A stretch of 23,443 nt of DNA from Laetiporus sulphureus 93-53 (Eukaryota > Basidiomycota > Agaricomycetes > Polyporales > Laetiporaceae), in assembly GCF_001632365.1 (NCBI RefSeq), contig NW_024468521.1:393823-417265 (forward strand), given 5' to 3'. The translations under genes were made by a program, and so were the position numbers. Positions 1-8,992 of this stretch are shown one piece after another; position 1 is the stretch's first letter, and the number at the start of each line of letters is the position of its first letter. The notes under the pieces are model-generated. The model ran no database searches. It was not told the DNA's origin and saw only the letters and a program-made list of their open reading frames with translations.

Positions 1-287
1 AGATCTTTACTTAGCAGTCCACAATAGATAATCCAATTTTTAGGGAGTTATTTTGGCACACACAATGGGATATTGGGAACCCTTTTACCCAGAAGCGGTC
101 TCAGAATTACTACATATTGCGCAACAATTAGTAATTTATTTGCTATGGGATGCCTAAACCACCTTTTCCCCAAAAGTTATAAGGCTTTTTCTCCCACCCA
201 CCCTCTCTTACTTTTGTGCCCCTCAGTCTTGTTTTAACTCGCTCATGCCGCGTCGGTTCCGGGAGGAACCTGGCAAGGGGGAGGTAA

Positions 288-519
288 TGTAGGATACAGC
301 GAGTATGTACGAGCTTATCTGAAGACGTGCGCATAAGAAGTGCAGCACTCAAAGATATATAGCAAGTACCGAGCACATGTCCTATTCGAAGAGTCAAGAA
401 GGATCCGCGAAGCAATTAGGATCACATGTCCAAAGACGAGCATGAGCAAGTCAAGGATGATCCAAGCAGTGCCAAAGGATCACATTTTCAAACCTTCCAT
501 TTTTCAACTTTTGCCTACA
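288..519 (+). repeat. Short LTR-like unit, probably the 3' LTR of a truncated retroelement
   Basis: The unit begins TGTAGGATAC and ends TTGCCTACA, so its termini form the inverted pair TGTAGG/CCTACA. A purine-rich tract (GGCAAGGGGGAGGTAA) lies immediately upstream, as expected of a polypurine tract before a 3' LTR. A TATA-like GATATATAG lies inside at about 354-362. The flanking five bases (GGTAA and TAGCA) do not match, so there is no target-site duplication, as expected when only the 3' end of an element remains. Bases 1-287 would then be internal retroelement sequence. No second copy exists in the window, so the boundaries rest on the terminal pattern alone. Confidence 0.4.
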
Positions 520-1632
520 TAGCATGCCAACCTAAAGGGCAATCGAGAGACCATTGTCAACAAGTATGAACAGTGTTGGGGAACGCATCTACTTACATAC
601 AACAATGCAAACATGGCAGCTATCCTATGAAAAATCCTAGCAGACATAGGCAATCTCCTGGGTACAAGACACAATCTTTGGAACAGCCCTCTGACCAAGA
701 GCATCCTATCATTTGGCAGCTTTGAGCGCCACCATGACCTGGGCAAGTCATTAAAACTACACCACTATGGCAGCTTTGAGCGCCACCAAATGTATGACAT
801 CATCACGGATCACGGATCAACCAAGATCATGATCGATCAGGAAGTCTATCATGACTCGATCGACGGATCAAACATAATCACGATCGATCAAAATATGTCA
901 TACCTTCAAACACGTGTCTAGGCGCCCATAGAATCTTATCTTATCGATGTCAAAAAACATATACTGGTCGAGATTCGAACTTAGTACTTCACCGTTCAAG
1001 TGGCTTAGGGGTTAAGCCATGATGTTTAAGTCTCCCAGAGATCACCGGACACACGCTCAGGTCCCGCTCGACCCCCAACGAGCACAGGGTCGAATCTCAG
1101 TGGAGGCAAACAATATCATGACATAATTTCTGACTCGACAGCCATAACACAGAAGCACGAGATCTTGACCGAAGACCGAGGATAAGGAGATTGCATCCGC
1201 AATCAAAAACTATGTTTTTGCGTCTATAACCCTTACTTTTTAAATGCAACGATCAAGTCAAATGCATCACCACCAACGACCTTGGCACGTCGTTAAACTG
1301 TTCAAATTTTGGCAGCTTTGAGCACCACAAATGACCAAGCGCATGTCTTTAAACTGCAAGCCCTTTTGCACACTATCTTGGGCAACAGCAGCCAATAGCG
1401 CTGTCTGTGACATCAGACATCTAGGACCAAGAACTGTTAGCCCCACAAGTGCACCATTTACCTGAGCAAGTCATTAAACTGCATCACCCCTTTTTGCTGC
1501 TAGCAAAAAGTCCTAAAATGCCATCTACACACCCTGCCATTTCACCCTGGAAGTCAGAACCTGAAGCGAGGGTACTATTTACCTTAGCATTTATTCAGTT
1601 CATCCGGAGTCTGAACCTTGAAGTGAGGGTAG
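520..1632. repeat. Non-coding, repeat-rich retroelement internal debris
   Basis: No convincing coding sequence is visible here. The motif GGCAGCTTTGAGC followed by a short CCAC-containing stretch occurs at about 715, 768 and 1311. It is accompanied by degenerate AAGTCATTAAACT-type blocks near 745, 1290, 1345 and 1470. Nine GATC tetramers crowd 808-889. A purine-rich block (GTCAGAACCTGAAGCGAGGGTA at 1553-1574, recurring in similar form at 1609-1631) is doubled just before the LTR that starts at 1633. The stretch is best read as the degenerate 3' internal region of an LTR element; which element is unknown. Confidence 0.45.
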
Positions 1633-2543
1633 TGTCACAATATTAAGTGGCACCTTTCTTTTTGCACCAATAAAGTCATCATTCAGCAACCACAAGCGGT
1701 TATTGGGACGCCAACCTTCATGTTGGTCTCACAAAGTGGATACTTAGACAAACAGCACAATACCACCACATACATCGCGGATATGACTGTGTCTACCATA
1801 TGACCACCAAGCGCCCATGATCCAGCCACCCAGTCACGTGACACTGGCCACTTGCCCTATTCAGAAGTTATCAGGCGTTGGTCACGTGACATCAGGCCAC
1901 TTGCCCAGAATGGAACTCTTTGGCCCACAATAGGCTTAGCTGTGCTCATTGGACCATCAAGCTAGCAAGCACCCAATTCGCTGCTCAATAGCAGCACCAA
2001 CTACATGGCTGCCAAATAGTAGCACCAGCATTAGAATATGCGCTATGGCAAAACCCCCATTGGCCACTCAATAAGTGGCACCACTTCAGCTACTCAAATA
2101 GTGGCACCACCTTCAGGCAATTATCTCATTGGGTAAAGTAGGATTACCTTGGCGTATCCACGGCCTTTATAGATAGTTGCTATAGCAAAGTCCAGAACCA
2201 TTACTGGTTTTGGCAATATGTTCACATGTAGAAAGGACAGGACCCCAGTAGGTACACCTTAGTTAGAGTGACCAGGGTCCACCCCTACATGTATATAAGC
2301 CCATGAGGATCTAAGGGAAGACCTTAGATTCATTATTCTATTGCATGCGGCCTAACAAGCCAATTCACCCCCTAGTTGTGAGCATAAGGCTAAGGGCCCT
2401 TTGAGCCCCTTTTTCAGACTGCATACCACTGCACGCATCCTCAGCCTAGCCCTTGTGGCAGGCTTTTTATGTGAGATCATTTGTGCAGGTCACAAAAGCA
2501 GACTTGCCCTTAATTGGGTTAAGTGCTTTGGTGCTTTGTGACA
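1633..2543 (+). repeat. Long terminal repeat (about 911 bp), Ty3/gypsy-like
   Basis: The unit starts TGTCACAATATTAAGTGG and ends GCTTTGTGACA, giving perfect 7-bp terminal inverted repeats TGTCACA/TGTGACA. A purine-rich tract (GAAGTGAGGGTAG) directly precedes it, so it is probably a 3' LTR. A TATA box (TATATAA, 2292-2298) lies about two thirds of the way in and fits an LTR promoter. The U3-like part carries a doubled module, GTCACGTGAC plus GGCCACTTGCCC, at 1833-1857 and 1881-1906. The flanking pentamers GGTAG and GTCAT differ, so this is not a solo LTR with an intact target duplication. Superfamily is inferred from the general look of basidiomycete LTRs. Confidence 0.6.
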
Positions 2544-2859
2544 GTCATTCGTAATTACACCTTCATCTGCTACTGGGTATTTTTATACATGTGATGGTTT
2601 GGAATTCAAAAATGTATGATTACATTCAATAGCACTCAAATTCTAAATGTATTTGGTGAGTTTGAAAATGGTGTCATTTCTTAAAATATATGATTTAAAT
2701 TTCTGCCTCCAACATATTATGTGCAAATACTTGATACGGAATGTGGGAAGGAACCATAGCAAATTGAGATCACAAAGGCAAAAAACCTGTTGACATTTGC
2801 TAAGCATTTGCCACGTGTGCAAATCGCTTCATGTCTGCGGTGTCACGCTGCGTCCGACG
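2544..2859. other. Intergenic, AT-rich, no gene seen
   Basis: This stretch between the LTR and the permease upstream region is AT-rich, with no long frame and no recognised element. Confidence 0.5.
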
Positions 2860-2872
2860 CTATCAATGATAG
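2860..2872. promoter_or_regulatory. Paired inverted GATA-factor sites upstream of the permease
   Basis: CTATCAATGATAG contains two HGATAR sites, one on each strand, about 140 bp before the permease ATG. Fungal GATA factors of the AreA/Gln3 type bind such sites and activate nitrogen-source permeases. The site is seen directly; its function is inferred. Confidence 0.35.
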
Positions 2873-2915
2873 TGCCGCATGCATAGTCTAGTATCAGCCA
2901 GACCAGGACGCTGCT

Positions 2916-2931
2916 CGCCATATATATGGCG
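2916..2931 (+). promoter_or_regulatory. Palindromic TATA box of the permease gene
   Basis: CGCCATATATATGGCG is a perfect 16-bp palindrome holding a TATA element about 83-98 bp before the ATG at 3014. It is the only TATA-like element close upstream. Confidence 0.5.
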
Positions 2932-3013
2932 GCGAGTGATGCAGCTCCGTTTCATATCCACCACCAACCGTCAGCGGAACGCCCTGCCCTGCGCGTAGCG
3001 TTCTGCCCACATC

Positions 3014-5194
3014 ATGGCGAAGGACACCACCAATGTCGACATCGAGAGCGTGCAAGACAACCTCATTGCGCCCATTGACCTGCCAGCAGAAACTTCAAAT
3101 GATCCGTCTGACCAGCGGCTGCATGACCTTGGGTACAAGAGCGAGTTCCGGCGCGACATGTCTCTTTTCGGTGTTCTCGGTATATCGTTTTGTGCTATAG
3201 GCATCTTGACAGGCATGAGCAGCGCCTTCCAGACGGGTTTGTTCTCTGGTGGCCCTCTAGGTCTCTTCTGGGGATGGAATGTATGCGCGTATTCTTCCTG
3301 ACGTCAGTGAGACGGGCTGAAATACAGATGTAGATTTGCAGCTTGTTTATGCTGCTGATTGCTCTTTCTCTCGCGGAGATATGTAGTGCATAGTAGGTCG
3401 CATGACTCGTGCCAGGTTGTGCTGCCGATCTTATATGCAGTCCCACGATGGGTGGATTGTATTTCTGGGTATGCAAGATGAAACCTGATATACCAATGCT
3501 CGGCTGTGAGTGAGGCTCATCTTCGAAACCGCAATCTGCTGATGATAAAAACTCTGTTACAGTCTGCGTAAGCCCTACTTGGTTTAGTGCCGACTATGTG
3601 ACGCTGACTGTGACCTAGACGGGTTGGATCTACAGCATCGCTATGGTGTTCACCGGGACGTCTGGCAATCTGAGGTGGGTAGATTCCGCCAAGGATCGCG
3701 TGATTCTCACAGCCTGTCAGTGTTGCTCTATACCTCGCCTCTTTGGCTGAGGTAGGCCAAGGCCGTACCCTCACACGAGTCGAGATTGCTGCGATCGCAT
3801 GGGGAGTGAACATCGCATCTGGCATCATCAATACGGTGGGCACTCGCGCCATTGGCGCGATGAGCACATTCAACCTCTGGTGGACCCTGGGCGGGACTTT
3901 CGTGCTTGTGATCACACTGCTTGTGAAGGCCCCAGTAAAGGTGTGACATGTTTGTGAAAGTGGTTACTATAACTCTTACGGCGACCGAAATAGAATCCGG
4001 CAGAGTTCGTCTTTACAGATTACGAGAAGTTCGTTTCCACAAGCGCATATGAAGGCTCATGTGATACTGATTTGATGCGTACAGTTTCACAGGCTGGAGC
4101 AACAAGGGCTTTGTGGTACTCCTTGGCTTCCTACAGGTGCGCGAAGATAATCTGAATTACCACTTCATACAACTCAACCGACATCCTATAGGCCGTCTAC
4201 ACCTTAGAAGGATGTGAAACTGCTGCACAAGTCGCCGAAGAAGCCAAGCGCGCAGAGATATTGGCACCCATCGCCGTAGTCGGCTCCATCGTCGGCTCTT
4301 GGCTGATAGGCCTCGCATACATGCTCGCACTGCTCTTCTCCGTCCAGAGCATCGAGCGCATCGATGAGACCTCCTATGCGATGCCCATCGCGCAGCTATA
4401 CTACGACGCAGCCGGCCCAAGGCTCACTCTCATGTGTCTCACCGTCGTCGCGTTGGCACAGTTCATGGCTGCTGTGACGGCATTCACGGCGAGCTCGAGG
4501 CTGTTCTACGCACTGAGCAGAGACAATGCATTTCCTTTCAAGACGCGGTTCATGAGCCTGAACAGGTGGCAGGCGCCGCACTGGGGCGTTTGGCTGTCCG
4601 TGTTGACAGGATGCATCATCTCGTGCGCCTATATTGGGTCGACGATTGCAGTGCGTGCAGCTTTTTGAAATGGCTTTGATGCGAAAATGTGATTGATATG
4701 CTACTGTTGTAGTTCAATGCCATTCTGTCTTCAGCTGCTATCGCTGTAATGCTGAGCTATCTGCAACCGATACTGATTCGTGTCTTCTGGCCATCCTCGT
4801 GAGTCGATAACTCCCATTTAATAGGAGGTGCGACGTACTTATTGTGTAATGTCCACTACAGGACTCCGCTTGAACGAGGACCGTTCGACTTGGGCCGTTA
4901 CTCCTGGCCAATCAACGTTGCAAGCTTCCTAGTAAGTGACTCTGGTGCATCGCTTCCCTGCACGCAGCTTATTCCCTCCTGCAGTTCTCCGTGTTCATCT
5001 GCGTGCTGTTCATCCTGCCTACGGCTCATCCGGTGAATTCGCAGAACATGAACTATGCCATCGTTGCCATCGGTGGGGTTTGCGTCATTGTCATGATTTG
5101 CTGGACGAGCTGGGGCCGCAAGCATTTCTTCGGTCCCATGCAGACCCGTTCGTTGAATGTGTCTGGAGATGAGACAAGTATTAAGGATGAATAG
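3014..5194 (+). CDS. Amino-acid/GABA (choline-type) permease, APC superfamily, 12 exons, 527 aa
   Basis: Exons: 3014-3280, 3334-3392, 3441-3505, 3563-3567, 3619-3674, 3721-3940, 3994-4028, 4085-4136, 4192-4650, 4713-4798, 4862-4931, 4985-5194. They sum to 1584 nt with no internal stop, and every intron is GT-AG and 46-62 nt long. The product is a polytopic plasma-membrane amino-acid/amine permease of the AA_permease_2 kind (relatives: yeast Uga4 and Hnm1). A cytosolic N-terminus with a basic GYKSEFRRDM stretch is followed by the first membrane segment, including FSGGPLGLFWGW. Later hallmarks are EICSAYPTMGGLYFWV, GFCTGWIYS, LEGCETAAQVAEEAKRAE and TASSRLFYALSRDNAFP. The ATG at 3014 has a good context (CATCATGG). 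Exon 4 is only 5 nt and encodes the end of F131 and C132. The gene looks intact. GABA versus choline or another amine as substrate cannot be decided from sequence. Confidence 0.93.
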
Positions 5195-5632
5195 AGCTGA
5201 TACGGCACCCGTTCTGGAGTCGTATTGCTGAATTGATCGAGATTCAACATTCGTCGTCATCTATTGGCGATCGTGTGCATCGTCTGAGCACATGTTTTGC
5301 AAGCGCTTATGGTGCACGAGTCTCAGCAAGCCCCAACGTTCAAACGTTCACCTCGAATGGCTCTCAGGTGGTTTGTGGCCCATTTTTCTGCTCTCTTTGC
5401 AAAGTCACGTCGCGCCTCAAAGCGGCATACCTTGACGATCGATACTTACCTTCTGTAATTTCCTAGAGTCCTTGAATAAGATTTGTCAGATGATACCGTG
5501 TTCCGGACGGTGTTTCCTTCGTCACGAGATAGCGGGCCTTTTAGGCTGAGCCTATCGTTTGCTCGCGATAAGTCTCGAAGCATGGAGAGCTCAGCATTCT
5601 GAGATGAAGTATCCGTAGCGTATCGCTAGCGG
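5195..5632. other. Intergenic between permease and oxygenase, no gene seen
   Basis: This holds the permease 3' flank and the upstream region of the next gene. No frame here shows a recognisable protein. Confidence 0.5.
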
Positions 5633-5640
5633 TATAAAAG
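5633..5640 (+). promoter_or_regulatory. TATA box of the left oxygenase gene
   Basis: TATAAAAG lies 47-54 bp before the ATG at 5687, the same spacing as the TATA boxes of two other genes in this window. Confidence 0.6.
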
Positions 5641-5686
5641 TCTTCACCAAAGCTATCTACCCACTTGCACTATCTGACGGTTTGAG

Positions 5687-7128
5687 ATGCCGAGCGTCGA
5701 CTCACCTCCAGCTCCTCGCCATGCTCGTCCTCCCCCAACCAAAGAGCCCCGTGTGTTGCCGTGATTCTCTTTTATTGGCCGCAGGAGCTGATTGGATGCG
5801 AATGACGATAAATCTGCAGTTGACTATGCAGACCTATCCATCATCGATTTTTCCCACATTCGCCACTCTGAGGGTCGCATGAAGCTTGCTCTCCAAGTCC
5901 GTGAGGCAATGACTACGCAAGGGTTCTTCTATGTGGTCAATCATGGGTATACGCAAAGACAGGTGAACGTCTCTCCAAGTATTAACGCATAAACCGATTT
6001 GTTCACGTGCGTGTTCATATAGAATGAGCGTATATTTGACATCGCGGACATCCCGTTCGCTACCATGACAGATCAAGAGAAAACTTTGTTTGCTTCGGAT
6101 ATTAAAGGCGCAGGTTCATATCAAGGATATAAGCGGCGAGAATATTTGGTGCGGTGATCACTCAAGCGCCTTTGCAATTAATTTGATTTAATGTGACTGA
6201 TAAAGCATGTCGATGCCGGTGTCCGAGATCAGGTCGAACATTACAACAGTACGTCGCTGCATAGAGCTCGACAGAACCAGATCGAGAATCATACTATATC
6301 CTCAGTCAATCATGACGTAACGCGGAAGGAACATCCTGCAGCACTGCGCCCTCTTCTACCAGAGATTGAAGCGTTCATGCAATTCAACCATTTTCATTTA
6401 CTTCACAATATACTCTGGTGCGATCGATTGACGCTTCCGGGATGGCGTTCTCATAGTTTCGGCAGTCTTTTCGCCATAGGGTTGGAACTCCCAGAGGACA
6501 CGTTGGTGAAGACCCACGATTGGTCCGCTCTGGAGGAGACGTATGGTAAGTCAGGAGAGTGTATCGTGGAGCCTCCAGCTCATTGCGTGTGGAACAGTTC
6601 GCTTCACGAAATAGTGCGTATAGTTCTCGTTATGCGTGCTAAAAACTCACCATGGCACAGCCGTCCCCGCTCTGAGGACGACGAGATAAAGACTAAGAAT
6701 GTCTGGCTCAAGGGGCACACAGGCACTGTATACTCCCATTATCACCCGAGTAAATTCGTCGAACGACTGTCCAGATCTCGGAAGCATCACAATATTGTGG
6801 AGCCAGCCAGTTGCAGCACTGCAGATTCTCTCCCCGGACAGGAAGTGGCGGTGGATCAAACACATTGACAACGCACTGGCACGTCCCTCTGACATAGTTT
6901 ATGTGCACGAGATAATACTCAACTCATGCTCAGGTCGTGAACGCCGGCGATGCCATGGAGTTCCTCTCGGGTGGATTCTACAAACCGACCATCCATCGCG
7001 TCGTGCAGCCTCCTGAGGACCAACGCGGCCGAACGCGTCTTGCGGTTATCTACTTCTGCATGCCGAACGATGACATAAAGCTTGTTCCGCATGCGGAGAG
7101 CCCGGCAGGGTCATGGCGTATGGCCTGA
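5687..7128 (+). CDS. IPNS-like 2-oxoglutarate/Fe(II) oxygenase, degenerating paralog (314 aa as spliced, C-terminus frameshifted)
   Basis: Exons: 5687-5750, 5820-5962, 6023-6148, 6206-6248, 6306-6417, 6466-6545, 6598-6613, 6661-6722, 6775-6878, 6934-7128. The N-terminal DIOX_N part carries GFFYVVNHG. The core carries VWLKGHTD (H214 and D216 of the iron triad), IHRVVQPP (distal H271) and R285 as the likely 2OG ligand. Three signs of decay appear. Introns 8 and 9 (6723-6774, 6879-6933) are in frame only with GC donors, and intron 8 splits the D216 codon. The last exon then lacks 73 nt relative to the intact paralog at 20029-18453, right after the residues AESP; this shifts the frame and gives a stop at 7126-7128. 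The original C-terminus (AYGLTERTKRE...VNYYS) is still readable in another frame to 7202. It could be a pseudogene or a shortened enzyme. The substrate is unknown. Confidence 0.8.
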
Positions 7129-7202
7129 CGGAGAGGACGAAGAGAGAGGATGGTGTTGAACAGGAGCTCGTCAACGGGCTCGCGGTGAACTATTATAGCT
7201 GA

Positions 7203-7597
7203 GCAAAGCACCTGGGCCCATGTACCACTCGCTGCCGGCGAGGCTTTTGTGCCACGAATGTCGAAATTGCCCGTGCTTGATCGGTGGTCGAGTGTTGCCT
7301 GTAGAACTGGACAGGGTTCGGCATCCACATCATGAGTCAACTACAGCAGACCGATGTCCCTTTCTTGTCTTTCCGTTTATCGTTTCCGTCTCATAAGTCA
7401 TAGGCCACTCGCGTTGCCAGATGAAAATGCAATTGTAGTGACATGTATAAGTCCGAAGTTGTTGTCCATATGCATGAGCTACAAGTCTGAATCAAAAATG
7501 TCGGAAGACAATCAAGCTACATGTCACACCAGACGTAACGGTCCTGTTGGCTGTTGGAGGGGTAGGCTCTATGTGTGTGAACAGTAAAGTTGTAACC
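7203..7597. other. Convergent intergenic spacer, no gene seen
   Basis: The spacer between the 3' ends of the left oxygenase (+) and the mucin-like gene (-). The open frames here are short and look like chance. Confidence 0.5.
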
Positions 7598-8935
7598 TCA
7601 CAGGTCACCGGTCCAATACACATCCTGCCGTGGTTGATACGCAGGCGGCAACGTCTGACCACTGCCCGATCTGCCATGATTACTATCTGTGGAGGTTGTA
7701 GCAATACCCTCAACCTGCGATTGCCATGCATACGGGTCTTGATCCAAAAATCCGGCCGAGGACACCATTGGATTAGGAGATGGTGAGCTGGGGTAGTGAG
7801 GCAGCGGAGTCTCTATCGACCGGCGGGTCTCCGTGCGCGATAGAGACGCACGCGGAACCCCAGGCCAGCTCCGCCTCAGCAGGTCCATAGTGGAGATGCT
7901 GCGGCGGGTATTGAGAGATGGTGAAGGTGAACGACGGGGGTCAACTGCTATTGCAGATTCGGCCGGATATGCGAACTGGACTTCATCGCAATAGGTCTGA
8001 GATGACGAGGATGTCCCTGGCTCGAGCCCTAGAGAACCAGTCCATCCCAGTTTTCCTATCCAACTAACTCTTCGAGGAGGATTGTTTAGAGCAGCATCCT
8101 CTACAGTGGGTTTCGAAACTGCAGGGCGGAGATCAAAGTGTCATGAGGTGGCCAGTGAATTGATATAAGAGCGATGCTAACCGAAAGGTGTGATCTGCGG
8201 GGCTTTCCGAGGTTTCCTGCTGCGCAACCACAGGATTATGGCTACCACCGCAACAAGCGAAGTTACAGATAGGACTACAGCCAGCGCTACGATTTTACCG
8301 GCTGTGCCAGATTTGGATGTGGAAGTTGTGCCGGTATGAGTGACAGCACTAGGAGTTGCGGTTGACACCGAGGTTGTGACAGCAGTGGATGTTGCCGTGG
8401 ATGTTGCCGTGGATATGGCGGAAGTGATAGACGTGGTGGTGTATGGAGCTGCAGTACTCTTCGCATACGTGCTCGTGACAGTGATCAAATGGACCACGTT
8501 GTCGCCGGTGACGTTCTTCAGCGTACGCGTACTGATTTCAGTCACAGTAACAGTCGTCGACGAGCTCCAGCTAGCATATTGCACAGAAGATGACTTCGCA
8601 TGACTCAAGCTCATGCTTGTTGTTATTGGCGACACGCCTCTGGTAGATGAGCATGTAGCACTTGAAAACACGCTGGGTCGAAAGGAAGAAGGCGACGTGT
8701 AGGTCGAAAGAGGCAAAATTGACGAATATGTTAATGATATAGATGCTGGCAGATGTGTTATAGATTCCGATGACAGGGATGGCGAGGAGGAAGAGGTGGC
8801 TGAAACCAAGGTTTGCGTTGACATTCTGTCAATGCCAGTTCTGGAAGTTAACTCGGCGGTGGAGCTGCACTCTTCGATGGTTGTGGCGAAAGTCAGTGAT
8901 AAAGAGTCACATAGAGAAAATGGAGTGGAGTCCAT
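7598..8935 (-). CDS. Ser/Thr-rich (mucin-like) single-pass membrane protein with PPxY tail, 2 exons, 424 aa
   Basis: Exon 1 is 8935-8182 and exon 2 is 8118-7598, with one GT-AG intron of 63 nt. Residues 1 to about 207 are dominated by Ser and Thr, with STAT-type runs near 170-195 and an N-glycosylation sequon (NVT). This resembles an O-mannosylated, extended ectodomain. One membrane segment follows (about 215-237, starting IVALAVVLSV), then a basic RSRKPRK stop-transfer stretch and a tail of about 185 residues. The tail ends with LPPAY, a PPxY motif (409-412) of the kind bound by Rsp5/Nedd4 WW domains. The layout is like that of fungal wall sensors (Mid2, Wsc, Msb2), but no conserved sensor domain is visible. 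There is no clear N-terminal signal peptide, which is odd; an upstream exon could have been missed. The start is supported by a TATA element 51-57 bp upstream. Confidence 0.78.
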
Positions 8936-8985
8936 AGTGGAATACCTAAAGGAGCGGAAGGAGGTGTCCTACTGAACGAAACACG

Positions 8986-8992
8986 TTATATA
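8986..8992 (-). promoter_or_regulatory. TATA box of the mucin-like gene
   Basis: Read on the minus strand, TATATAA lies 51-57 bp before the ATG at 8935. The spacing matches the other TATA boxes in the window. Confidence 0.5.

Noticed and set aside
966..982. TGGTCGAGATTCGAAC as a retroelement primer-binding site
   Set aside because: It begins TGG and contains a T-loop complement, but only four bases separate the two. A real tRNA 3' end has about a dozen, so it cannot pair as one block with a normal tRNA.
1633..2543. Solo LTR with target-site duplication
   Set aside because: The flanking pentamers (GGTAG and GTCAT) do not match, and a polypurine-like tract precedes the unit, so it is better read as the 3' LTR of a truncated element.
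6377..6868. 163-codon plus-strand frame read as its own gene
   Set aside because: It reads through three introns of the left oxygenase. Intron 5 is 48 nt and stop-free, which makes the frame look continuous, but the paralog shows the exon limits.
8340..8603. Plus-strand 87-codon frame rich in Val, Ala and Asp
   Set aside because: It is the antisense shadow of the Ser/Thr repeats of the mucin-like gene on the minus strand.
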